From Pycnococcus provasolii (lineage: Eukaryota > Chlorophyta > Pseudoscourfieldiophyceae > Pseudoscourfieldiales > Pycnococcaceae): a stretch of 64,000 nt of DNA. How positions within the stretch are numbered: the stretch's first letter is position 1; every line of letters starts with the position of its first letter. Below, piece after piece: positions 37,548 to 47,000 of the stretch. The stretch spans positions 620,001 to 684,000 of the forward strand of contig OW568868.1 of NCBI GenBank assembly GCA_938743325.2. Direction: 5' to 3'. Position numbers and translations under genes: made by a program. The notes below the pieces were generated by a model. The model was not told the origin of the DNA and ran no database searches. It worked only from the letters and a program-made list of their open reading frames with translations.

Positions 37548-38170
37548 ATGGTACGTTCGTTCGTCTCCTTGCCATGGTCGGGCGGTGGGTGTCGTAAGGG
37601 TTAGGGTCGCTGTGCTGTCCTTCTTGTTTGCTGTCGTGTTTCCTTTTTTCTGCTTCCCAACGGCCATGGTGCTTCTTTTGACTTCCGTAAGCTTGGGACT
37701 TCTGCGTTTGCCGGACGTTTGCGCTTCTTGGAATCCAAGTTCTGCGGTTGGTTACCTCGCTCAAGCGTTGCGTCGGGTGCGGGCGAACCGATCTGTGTTA
37801 CAAAGACTCGGTGGGAAAAACAGGTGGCAATCTGCGGGAAAACGGAACATCCGTCGCGACCGCTCTTTTTTTGTTGGTGTTGTTGTTGTCCATGAGACGT
37901 CATCGGAAGAAAAAAAAATACATACGCTCACAAACACGCACCACACCCTTCCTCTCCACCCATTGAAACTAAAACGAACAGGGCAAAGTGCACGGTTCGC
38001 TCGCTCGTGCGGGTAAGGTTCGCGGTCAGACGCCCAAGGTGGCGAAGCAGGATAAGAAGAAGCAGCCGAAGGGACGCGCGATGAAGCGCATTAAGTACAA
38101 CCGCCGCTTCGTGAACGTTGTCGTCGGACCGGGCAAGAAGCGCGGACCGAACAGCAACGACAAGGCGTAA
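37548..38170 (+). CDS. RPS30: 40S ribosomal protein eS30
   Basis: Small basic protein of the cytosolic 40S subunit. It has two exons, 37548-37550 and 37982-38170. The first coding exon is only the ATG. The intron (431 bases, phase 0) has donor ATG|GTACGT and acceptor AACAG|GGCAAAGTG. The 63-residue product begins [20 protein letters not shown], continues [12 protein letters not shown] and ends [20 protein letters not shown] plus NDKA, near-identical to plant eS30. Without this splice the reading frame would lack the universal MGKV start. There is no ubiquitin-like fusion, as is normal outside animals. TGTAA lies a few bases after the stop. One GGGTTAGGG sits in the intron at 37598-37606. Confidence 0.95.
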
Positions 38171-38474
38171 GTCCGTGTAATCGTGTGGCATGCGACACTC
38201 CCTTCACTTGTCCGACGGTCGTTCCTTTCCCACCGAATATTCACGTTCCCCGTGAAAAGCCTTTTCAACGGCAACTTTACACAAAGCGCCAGCCAACACA
38301 GCGTGGCACAAGTGCGCGTGCACTTTCGCCCAATCTTTCTGAGCCTCAACAGCGAATAGCCTGGTACCATCACGCGTGCGGCGTGTGAGCGTTTGTCCCA
38401 GTCCCAAACAATTCGTCGCCACGGCCCCCACATGGTCACCAGGTGCGAACCCGAACCCGAACCCGAACAGGTAG
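38171..38474. other. Intergenic between eS30 and PPR gene
   Basis: It contains the eS30 3' end with TGTAA near 38176, and a CGAACC repeat at 38445-38467 that leads into the CCCTAA tract. No gene seen. Confidence 0.5.
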
Positions 38475-38504
38475 CCCTAACCCTAACCCTAACCCTAACC
38501 CTAA
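38475..38504 (-). promoter_or_regulatory. CCCTAA tract upstream of the PPR gene
   Basis: Five perfect CCCTAA hexamers about 125 bases before the PPR ATG at 38628. Relative to the gene this is the plant telo-box orientation (AACCCTAA). Confidence 0.5.
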
Positions 38505-38627
38505 CGCTTCCCCATTCTTTCAGCCTGGTGAACCTGAGGGGGAAGATCTCCCCCTGGGAGGAAATCCTTCCCCTCCCCTCCCTCCCCTTCCTCGGAGGAT
38601 AGCAGCCATACGAATTCCACGCCAGCC

Positions 38628-40301
38628 ATGCCCGCGTCGCTATCGATGCTTCCTAGAAGCCATCACTTCCATGTAGTGCGTGCTCGTGGTTCTTCTTCAG
38701 TAGTAGCTTCTTTGTCTCGCTCCACCTCACACGTATCTTCTTCATCTGTAGCCATGAAGGTACGCAAATCAGATACCAGTCAGCATCATGGTCGTGGGGG
38801 AGCTCCTTTCAAGAATACGAAGGAGGCACGACTCGCAAAACAACTCGCGAAGTGCGACACGCTCAGCGAAATTGAAAACCTTCTCACGCCGATGCAGACG
38901 AAAGACATGTCGTCCAAGGAACTTAGCTTCATGCTTGGGGCCATATGCAGAAGGCACGGCGAGCCGGAACGAGCGCTCCAGGCTCTCAGGCACCTCGAAA
39001 GCACGGGCGCGCCCGTGCGCAACGTATACTCGTACACTGCCGTGCTCTCCGGTCTCGGGCGCGCAGGGTGTATTTCCCAGGCGCAAGCGTTGCTCGCTTC
39101 CATGGACGACGTCGGGCTTGAGGCGGACACTGCCGCTCACAACGCCGTGCTCGCAGCACTCGCGAAGGAGGCGAGGTGGCAGGACGCAGAAGCACTGACC
39201 GAACAAATGAGGAGCCGCGGTGTGCCACGTGACGTGTACACGTACACGTCCATCGTGCACGCTCTCGGGCGCGCGGGACACTGGCAGCGAGCTCGCGTGC
39301 TTGTGCGCAACATGGTGCGTGGACGCCTTGAAACCCGGCCAAACGTCGTCACGTTCTCCGCGCTCATGGGTGCATGCCTGGCGTGCGACGAGCCTGCGGC
39401 GGCGATGGCCACCTTCCACGACATGGAGCTGTGCGGCGTACGTCCAGACGCAAAGGCGCTTACGCACTTCTTCACCGCATGCCGAGCCGTGGATCCACCG
39501 CAGGGTGCGCGAGCTCTTGACATCTTCCGCACGCAGACGGAGTGCCGCGACGGCGTTCAGCCCGTCACGAGCACGTTCAATGCGCTCATCGCCGCGCTTG
39601 GGTCTGCTGGACTGTGCGACGACGCGCTCGCCGTGCTCGACGAAATGGAGGAGGCGGATATGGAGGAGAGGTCGCCGAATGGAATCACGTATAATGCCGC
39701 GCTCTTCGCGTGCGCGCGCGCCGGGCGTGCAAGCGACGCGCGGCTGCTGTGCGCGCGCATGGATGCTGCGGGAGTGAGGCGGGACGCAGTCACCTACGCC
39801 GAGCTGTTAAGGGCGCTCGCGCGAGGAGGATGCCTGCGCGAGTCTTTGCAGATTCTCGACGAGCTCGAGCAGGGAGTTCGCGAGGTTCGCCCGAACTTAG
39901 TGGTGTACAACGTCATGCTCGCAGAATGTGCGCGCTCGATAGGTGCGAGCTCAGACGACGTCGACGACGACGACTTGCTGTCATTCGTCGATCGCACGGT
40001 TTCCTCCATGGAGTCGGCTGGTGGCGACCTTTCGCCTGATCCCTTCACGCGGCGTGCGCACGTGCTCGCTCTCGAAAATGCGAACGAGTGGCGGCGTGCC
40101 GCCGAGGTATCTCGTTCCACCGGCGCAGATCTTGACATTCTTCGCGGTGTCGTTTACCGCGGCGTGGACGCCGCACGCATCACTCTCCCGCTCGCGCTTG
40201 AGCCGTTGCGCACGGCCGCCAATGCGGTTGTGGCGAGCGGCCGTCGCGCGCGTGAGCTGGGCGCGCTTGAGCTGGGCGCGCGCCAACAAGGTAAGCCGTA
40301 A
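38628..40301 (+). CDS. Organellar pentatricopeptide repeat (PPR) protein
   Basis: PPR proteins bind organelle RNA and act in its stability, processing or translation. Single exon, 557 residues, ATG at 38628. The first ~55 residues are Ser/Arg/His-rich with few acids, as in an organelle presequence. About eight or nine P-type 35-residue repeats run from ~130 to ~450. Examples are NVYSYTAVLSGLGRAGCISQ, DVYTYTSIVHALGRAGHWQR, NVVTFSALMGACLACDEP, NGITYNAALFACARAGRASD and NLVVYNVMLAECARS. No DYW, E or SMR domain follows. The C-terminal ~100 residues are non-repetitive. The N/D and T/S residues at the base-specifying positions are readable, but I have not derived a target. A CCCTAA tract lies upstream. 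Confidence 0.92.
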   Translation: MPASLSMLPRSHHFHVVRARGSSSVVASLSRSTSHVSSSSVAMKVRKSDTSQHHGRGGAPFKNTKEARLAKQLAKCDTLSEIENLLTPMQTKDMSSKELSFMLGAICRRHGEPERALQALRHLESTGAPVRNVYSYTAVLSGLGRAGCISQAQALLASMDDVGLEADTAAHNAVLAALAKEARWQDAEALTEQMRSRGVPRDVYTYTSIVHALGRAGHWQRARVLVRNMVRGRLETRPNVVTFSALMGACLACDEPAAAMATFHDMELCGVRPDAKALTHFFTACRAVDPPQGARALDIFRTQTECRDGVQPVTSTFNALIAALGSAGLCDDALAVLDEMEEADMEERSPNGITYNAALFACARAGRASDARLLCARMDAAGVRRDAVTYAELLRALARGGCLRESLQILDELEQGVREVRPNLVVYNVMLAECARSIGASSDDVDDDDLLSFVDRTVSSMESAGGDLSPDPFTRRAHVLALENANEWRRAAEVSRSTGADLDILRGVVYRGVDAARITLPLALEPLRTAANAVVASGRRARELGALELGARQQGKP

Positions 40302-40575
40302 GCACCGTACAGTACCCGGTACATTATTTTTTGTCTGTATAAGTAAGAATAAACCTTTATCCATAGTCTACCATACCAGATGGTCATCTGTGTATCAACT
40401 TCTCATTCCCACCAAAGCCTTTAAGGTACGGGTACCTGGTAGTTGGTAAAGATCGGGATAGACAGAGTATGGACTATGGAAAACAAATCAATGAAATGCC
40501 TAAGAGTATGGCGAAACCCCGAATAAAAAAGAATTCTGAAACCCCTTGGGGTGGAAGCTCTTGCATCTCCTAATT
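40302..40575. other. 3' flank of PPR gene
   Basis: Imperfect inverted ends CCATAGTCTACCATAC (near 40363) and GTATGGACTATGG (near 40471) bound about 120 bases. No gene seen. Confidence 0.4.
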
Positions 40576-40712
40576 GCGCCTCATAACGGAGAGTTTAGGT
40601 CGGAGGACGAGGCGCCTCATAACGGAGATTTTGGTCGGAGGACGAGGCGCCTCATAACGGAGATTTTGGTCGGAGGAGGGGCGCCTCATAACGGAGATTT
40701 TGGTCGAAGAAA
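40576..40712 (+). repeat. Tandem repeat of about 35 bp, four copies
   Basis: GCGCCTCATAACGGAGA(T/G)TTT followed by GGTCGGAGGACGAG. Copies start at 40576, 40612, 40647 and 40681, with periods of 36, 35 and 34. The unit length is not a multiple of three, so the open frames across it are not coding. Confidence 0.9.
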
Positions 40713-40774
40713 GAATGGAACATCCCCCCTTTTTTTGAACGCCCTTGGGCAATTGACAGATGGATGGGGACACC

Positions 40775-41065
40775 TTGGTCGGTGGCTACAGGTCGGTGGA
40801 GGGGGCGCTTCATGGGGAGTTTGAAAAATTGCGGGATTGTTCGGGGCCAGAGGTCGGGCAACCTTTTTCTCCATCGGCAACCTTTTTTTGATCGGGGCTC
40901 CAGGTCGGAGGGAAGTGGGCAAATTTTGTTGGTCGGCGCCAAGGTCGGGAGGCATTGCCGCTCATCGCGCCTTTGTTGCGAGGGTCTCCAAGTCGGACGG
41001 AGAGGGACCGGCAACATCTTTGTTGGTCGGGGCTCCAGGTCGGTGGGGGAAGGGTGGGTGGCATG
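40775..41065 (+). repeat. Degenerate minisatellite with GGTCGG core
   Basis: A motif like TTGGTCGGGGCTCCAGGTCGG recurs at about 40779, 40843, 40888, 40937, 40980 and 41023, mostly 43-49 bases apart. The core GGTCGG is shared with the 35-bp array just upstream, so the two may have a common origin. Confidence 0.6.
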
Positions 41066-41240
41066 GGTGGATTCGCAGTTCGGTGGGATGGGTGGTGTAG
41101 TCGAGGAGGGGGAATGTCTCTAAAAAATGGGGGTTTCAGCTCTAGGCCCCCGGCCACCTTATCCCCCAACCCCAATGAGTTTTCCCAAACCCACAAAGCA
41201 AAGTCCCAATAATGGATGCAGGTCAGCCCCTTCCGGCCAC

Positions 41241-41318
41241 CTTTAGGTAGGCCCTGATTCAGGCGAAAAACGTCTTTAGGTACGCCCTAGGGCCTACCTA
41301 AAGACTTTAGGTAGGCTG
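41241..41318. repeat. Nested inverted repeats (CTTTAGGTAGGCCCT)
   Basis: CTTTAGGTAGGCCCT at 41241-41255 pairs perfectly with AGGGCCTACCTAAAG at 41289-41303. A second copy with one change at 41274-41288 forms an almost perfect 32-base palindrome with it (41273-41304). A further CTTTAGGTAGGC follows at 41305. A G run of about 22 lies near 41444-41466. Confidence 0.85.
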
Positions 41319-41768
41319 GTAGGGGGTCAGTTTGGTCGCAGATTTTGCGAAGGACGCGAGTTTGGGGGTTTGCCGGGGTGCGCCAGACGCTCAGTGCTGA
41401 CAACACCACCATGGCTAAGTCTAACCCCGAATTGTGAGCAAACTAGGGGGGGGGGGGGGGGGGGGGTGATTCCTAGGGTTTCTAGGGTTATCGCTAGGGT
41501 TATATACCTAGAGACTGCCGCGTCTCTTGCTAAGGTGTTCCTCACGTCCCGTGATGTCATGGGACGGACCAACATCGTTTTAAATCGACAGACAGACAGA
41601 CCTACCTTACATAGTAATAAGGAATATGAGAAGACGATGACGCATCGCGCGTCATCGGACTCTCTGCTCCAACTCGTGTAAAGGTGTGGTCATTCTTCCC
41701 TCCGCATCATCACTCAGCCTTCTTAGTAATGCTTTGGTCGTGATTGCGACAGTGCCGCACGGAGTCGA

Positions 41769-42369
41769 ATGAAGAGGAAGTGGCGTTGGAACGAGCATCG
41801 TCTCGAGTGTCTCGACGAGGAGTGGAGGGTGCGCGCCGCTCCTCGGCGGTGGGCACGGCTCCGATTCCATACGGCCATGAAGCAACAAAGAACCCTTGAT
41901 GATATTGCGAATAGACTCTGCCCAGACGGAACAAACTCTGTCGTCGCGCGCGTTCGGAAACGCGAGGTTCACTGCGTCGATGAAGGGACAAATGCCGGGA
42001 CCAGCATCGAAAATCCGCCGACACCTCATCGTCAAGAAGAAGGGGCGTGTCGTACTCGTCGACGAGTTTCAAACCTCGAAAAAGTGCTCATGGTGCACGC
42101 AAATTCAAGGCGGAAGCGTGCTGAGAAACCCGCGAATGGCATCATGGAAGGATGGAGTCGGCCTCCACGTCAAGAATGTCTACGAGCTATGCCAGTGCAC
42201 AACTTGCTATAGAACGTGGAATCGTGATGTGAACGCCGCGCGAAACATCTGGATGGCATTTCACGGTGAGTACACGAACGGAGTGCGACCCCAGCACATT
42301 CGCCGACCGCCTCCTCCTCCACCTCCTCTGCTACTACTACTGCCTCCTGCCCCTCTTGTTGTGCCGTGA
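41769..42369 (+). pseudogene. Broken Fanzor/TnpB-like (RuvC) RNA-guided nuclease, C-terminal part
   Basis: The C-terminal third of a TnpB-family protein (Fanzor when eukaryotic) is present in two adjacent frames. The first frame (from 41769) carries RWARLRFHTAMKQQRTLDD up to about 41950. The second frame (open 41896-42369) then carries FGNARF and GPASKIRRHL. It continues with VDEFQTSKKCSWC (first half of the zinc ribbon), CQCTTC (second half) and NRDVNAARNIW, the RuvC-III segment with its catalytic Asp. A one-base frame change within a CG-rich stretch near 41940-41960 separates the two. The RuvC-I part and the N-terminus are not found upstream, so the copy is both truncated and frameshifted. 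The last ~25 residues are Pro/Leu-rich and probably not ancestral. Fanzors are known from green algae and giant viruses. Confidence 0.82.
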
Positions 42370-42422
42370 TTTTGTGCTTCGTGAAAGTGCTTGATTGTTG
42401 CCGTGTTCCTTGGCACGTAAAG

Positions 42423-42454
42423 CATTATCGTATTCTCTCGAGAATACGATAATG
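42423..42454. repeat. Perfect 15-bp stem hairpin after the Fanzor remnant
   Basis: CATTATCGTATTCTC and GAGAATACGATAATG are separated by only TC. It lies 54 bases after the Fanzor-like frame. TnpB/Fanzor guide RNA and element ends lie at this side of the gene in the known systems, so it may be a relic of that. A short transposon-end palindrome is the alternative. Confidence 0.8.
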
Positions 42455-42660
42455 TGATCACCATTGAACGGATCAGTTTACTGTTTACCTAGTGTAAATG
42501 GTGAAATCATGCCCGGATCAAGCCCTTCCTGATGAACCCCTACTCACTCACTCCTTTCGGGGTTTCTGTATTGCTCCGAATCCGCCAGATGGATCCGCCA
42601 AAAAAAAGCCTGGTTGTCCATTTCTTTGCTTCTCGAAGCTTCTTCATCGGTCTCTAGACT

Positions 42661-43989
42661 ATGGAGCCGGATGTCGTCTCGCCGCCGCATGTCCCCGTCT
42701 CTGTTGAGTCTCTCGCGTCCGCGATGTGGGCGTCGTTCCTGTCGCTCTTGGATGAAGACCCTAACAGTACGGCTGGTCCTTCACAGCATGGGGTAGGGGT
42801 AGGGTACTCCGTGCTCCGCCTCAGCCGACCGCGCGGCGCCGCCCATCTGGAGACGTGGCACATACGCGCGCACGCCGACGACCCGTGCACGTCGGGGTCA
42901 AAAGGTGCACACGAAGATGGTGGCCTGGCGACACTTTGCGGCGATTCTTCTCCATCAACCCCGCACTCACTGTTCTGGCGCGCGGGCTTCGACCGACCAC
43001 TCGCATACGATAGGTGGTTGAAGGCAATACAGGCGAACCGCGTTCCCTCCTTGGTGTGCGCGGCGCTCGCTGTCATACGCGCGATGATGCGAAAAAATAT
43101 CCAAGTGACGTTTCAAGGGAAACAAGTGACACAAGTGCACGCGCGTTTGGCATACGTGCGAGCAAGAGAGCACGGGGTGAGCGACCCTGCACTTGCGCGA
43201 CGTGGTGTGCCCTCGGAAGCGCTGCTTTGGTGCCTAGACGAAGACGACGACGACGACGAGCGTACGCCGTGGGACGACGCGCTCATCCCGCACGCGTGGC
43301 TTGTACTCAACCTAGAGGGGGCAACGAAGCAGATTGCCGTGGACGTGGCGTGTGCAGCGCTTGACAACGCCGACGCCGACGACGAAAGCGCGGGAGAGGG
43401 TGGAGGTGGTAGCCCCAAGCCGTTCGCAAGCGCTCCTGGCACATTCTTTGACGGTGCGACCGCGTGCGACGTGCGCACTGCCGCTCGCCTCAGACGCGAA
43501 TTTGAGAACATGCGCGTCGCGCAGCGCGTTGGGGGTGCACGGCGGCGTCCAAAGTCATTCAGCCTCGACGATGTGGAAAGAATCGCACAGGGTGTCACAA
43601 AGCGACTAGGCGTAGATGCAGTGGATTGGTTAGAAGAGGAGGAGTCAGCGAAACGAGATGAAGAGCAGGCAAGAGCAAAGGAGGAAGTAGAGCAAGAGAG
43701 GGCAAGTGCTGCGAGAGCGGCAAAGGCTGCGAAGGCTGCGAAAGAGAGAGAGCGCGAGGCGATGGTTGCAAGACAAGCCATGGAAAAAGCGGAATCCAAG
43801 ATGGCATCATCAGCTCCTGCACCAGCGCCAGCACATCAAAATAATCAACCTTCTTCGCATCATGTGTCCACAGCACCAGCACCACAACATAATGGGAATC
43901 CAAGTTCACCACCACCCCAAGCGACCACTCCTCTCACGCGAGAGGAGCGCGTCAAGCTTGCGTTAAAAAAGAAGCGTGGCGGACTCTGA
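42661..43989 (+). CDS. Unknown conserved-looking protein with C-terminal charged helix
   Basis: Single exon, 442 residues, ATG at 42661. I do not recognise the family. About residues 1-240 look globular: LASAMWASFLSLLDEDP, HSLFWRAGFDRPLAYDRWLK, then LVCAALAVIRAMMRKNIQVT and HAWLVLNLEGATKQIAVDVA. About 285-320 (RPKSFSLDDVERIAQGVTKR) is a short conserved-looking block. Residues ~325-385 form a long charged Ala/Glu/Lys/Arg helix, followed by a Pro/Gln/Asn-rich spacer. The end is basic (REERVKLALKKKRGGL). There is no presequence, signal or membrane segment. TGTAA occurs about 30 bases after the stop. It is convergent with the giant EF-hand gene, with only 82 bases between stop codons. Confidence 0.7.
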   Translation: MEPDVVSPPHVPVSVESLASAMWASFLSLLDEDPNSTAGPSQHGVGVGYSVLRLSRPRGAAHLETWHIRAHADDPCTSGSKGAHEDGGLATLCGDSSPSTPHSLFWRAGFDRPLAYDRWLKAIQANRVPSLVCAALAVIRAMMRKNIQVTFQGKQVTQVHARLAYVRAREHGVSDPALARRGVPSEALLWCLDEDDDDDERTPWDDALIPHAWLVLNLEGATKQIAVDVACAALDNADADDESAGEGGGGSPKPFASAPGTFFDGATACDVRTAARLRREFENMRVAQRVGGARRRPKSFSLDDVERIAQGVTKRLGVDAVDWLEEEESAKRDEEQARAKEEVEQERASAARAAKAAKAAKEREREAMVARQAMEKAESKMASSAPAPAPAHQNNQPSSHHVSTAPAPQHNGNPSSPPPQATTPLTREERVKLALKKKRGGL

Positions 43990-44071
43990 GTATTGTGTTC
44001 ATTAGACTACCTACTTTCTCTGTAAATTTTTTTTTCTTTACCGGGATTACCTCTCCTCACCGTCGAGCCTC

Positions 44072-47000
44072 CTAAAGTGAAGTGATATCCGCCTTAACGT
44101 CACCGCTTTTCGGTGAGCTCTTTCCCAAGCTCATCACACCACCGGTGATCGTAGTGAGACCTGAGTTCACACACGCGCCGAAGCTGCTGCCACCTGGGAG
44201 CACAAAGGCGGTCACTCCGACAAAGATGAAGAGCAGAATCATCGCAAGGATAATCATCGCGTACAAGAAGAGCATGAGCATCTTCGTGCGAGTGATTCCG
44301 TTGTTCACTAGCTCCGCCTCGGCGATTTCATCCTGAATGAACTCCCAAGCAGATTCTAGCTCCTTGTACTTGATTGCTCCAGAACCATCCATGTCCATTC
44401 TGTTGAAAACCAGGCGGCGTTTGGATTCGATCATTTCGATGTCAAAGCGATCAAGCAGCGCGGAGAATTCTTCGAAGTCCATGCTGTCGTCTTCGCCAGC
44501 ATGCAGCTTGAACACATCGAATGGTGGCACCGTGTCCTTCGCAGTCCACGTTTTCTTCGTGTCCTTGAGCTTCGGATCGTCCGGGTCGGTCTCCATCTTG
44601 ATGCGAAGCGCCACGCATGTCGCCTTCACCTTCATGGCGAATGCGAATGCCACGGCAGCTGCAATGGAAGCCTTCCAGCTCGCAAATATTCCTTCGACGT
44701 ATTTCTTCTGCGTCTGCGCCGTGCCCACAACCGTCATCACCGCTGCACAGTAAGGAAGGAACTCGTCCGGCTTGATGATCGCGCCGAGCAGCATCCAGCA
44801 GCACTCGAGCACCACCAGCGACACGATCATCGCTAAGATGGCGTTGGCATATAGATAGAAGATGCTCTTAATCATGATTCGCATACCCGAGTTCTCAAAT
44901 GAGTATCCCATGTAAAAGAGGAAGAGCTTCACGGTGGCGAACATGAAGAAAGCGTAGCAGATAGTAATCACGATGATGTTTTCCGGAGGCTGGTGGTACA
45001 TCGTGTAGACTAAGAAAGGATCGGAGCGGAACTGTTCGAATGTGAATTGGGGCGTCACCGCCGTCGTCTTCGCGTAAAGGAAGCTTTGGCTGAACACCGT
45101 GGCCAGCAGAGGGTACGGAATGGCGAAAATCACCGCCACGTGAGCGAGTACGGACAGCGCCAGGAGCGTGTACGTGAAGAAAAGGCTTGGCTTCGCCACA
45201 TTCGTGATACGTTCGTTGACTGTGCAGCCAAACATGTCGTAGAAGGTCTCCATTTTCACCTTTGTGTTGAACGATTCGAGATGGGGGACGTCGACCTCCT
45301 CGAACCTCTTGTTGTTCCGCGTGCACCACTTCCGGTACTTCGCCTCGAAAACAGCCTTCTCCTCGAAGTCGACTGCAAATTGCCCGCTGACGCAGTACTG
45401 AGACCTCACAAAATCGCCGAGCGCGCTGCGATCCAACTCGAGAGTTGTCAGCTTGACTGCCTCGAAGTCGAGCTCCTCCTCCTCTTGGGCATCCTCATCG
45501 GCTACGGTGAGGTCCGCAGAGGCATCACCCTTCCCATCCAGCACGGTGGCCAACCCACTCGCGTACTCCTTCTTCTTTCCAGAGATGGTGATGACAGCAT
45601 CCCGATCTGAAGCGGATTTTTCGAGAGACTTGGCGGCACTTTCAAGAGCGTCGGCATTCGCACTTTCAGCCTCAGCTCGCGGCGAAGCCACATCCTTCGT
45701 GGACTGAAGCTGCAGCCACATCCTGACCTTTTCAGCACGTTCGCGCTCAGCCATACGATCAGCCTCCGTCTTCATGCGGATGCCCTTCACAAGTTCCGTC
45801 TGACGCTTGATCATAGAGACACCCAAGCTTGCCAGAGTTCCCTGCGACTTCAAGATGTCCTTGCGACTGAGCTGGTTGGCCATAACGAACTCCTCGTACG
45901 CGTTCGCGAAGTTGCGGTAGATCGTCTTCAGGCGCACCATGGGCAAAGCTCCCGTGGTTTCAATCTGAATCGTGCGTGTTCCATATCCAGCCTTGATGAC
46001 CATGTTGTATATAGCGCCAGTGCCCGCCTCCAGCCCCGGAAGCGTGAATTCTCGCGTGTCGCCAACAGCGATATCTTTCAGATCGCAAGACTTTTCAAAT
46101 TCAAGCATGTCCTTCCCGACATTCGCGCTGTTGTACGTGCGAGGCCCCTCCTTAATGTGAACCGAGCTACCGGTGTACTCCCTGCCATCGGAACCGGTGT
46201 ATGTCTCTTGCGTGACCGACACAACCACGTACTTAACCTTGTAGTGGACGTAGCGGCCGAAAATGGTCTTGGCAATTCCCACCGGGCTGTCCACGCCGAG
46301 GCGGATCACCTTTTTTCCTTCGACAAATTCCTTAAGATCAATAATCGAGCCGCCCACGCGAATCTCCTCATTATCTTCTATAGCATGGTCGCGGACGCAC
46401 TTTGCGGTCACGAATGCCTTAACGCTGTTGATGAGTCGTGATCGCACCTGCGACTCGATAAACAGATTCACCACTGTGAAAGGCGAAGGATACTCGAGTG
46501 AAAGCAACTTTGTAATAATCTTCTTCAGTTCAACGAGGGCAAGAATCAGGCTTGCGGCGACTTTCGTAATAGGATTCTTCGATTTAAGCATGCTTCTAAT
46601 CATATTGTGAAATTTCTGCATCTTCATCTTGAGAGCAGCCGTGTCAACACCGCGTGTGGCTAATGTCATGCTCCGGCCAAAACTCAAAGCACTTGACGGT
46701 CGCTTCTCGAGGTTATCGATATCACGGCACTTGGCAACCATGAAGTTCACATCCCAGTCCTCCAGGGCGAGCCCGTTCACATTCCAGCCATTCTTTGCCA
46801 TAAAGTCGAGGTAACGCTCTTCCTCTTTATCTGACAGCGTTACGTTGTTAGCTTCCCCAGGGTCTACTTTCAACTTGGCTCGAATTTTGTCGTTAAGCAT
46901 GATGTTGAGCACACGTTTGCGCTTACCCTCTCGAAGGGACTCGAGCAACTTATTTCTATCCGCAAGACTGACGTTAAACTCGTCGAGCTTGACAATGCCA

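Noticed and set aside
38475-38504. CCCTAA tracts as a chromosome end or fusion scar
   Set aside because: All tracts are short, many, internal, and placed near start codons. None is long or terminal.
40361-40483. A ~120-bp MITE bounded by CCATAGTC...GACTATGG
   Set aside because: The inverted ends are only about 13 bases with a gap, and no target duplication is visible.
40546-41212. Several plus- and minus-strand frames of 85-128 codons
   Set aside because: They arise from the GGTCGG arrays, whose unit length is not a multiple of three, and all shift composition with the repeat.
41652-42072. Minus-strand frames of 120-127 codons
   Set aside because: Antisense to the Fanzor-like remnant, whose zinc ribbon and RuvC-III motif fix the plus strand as the original coding strand.
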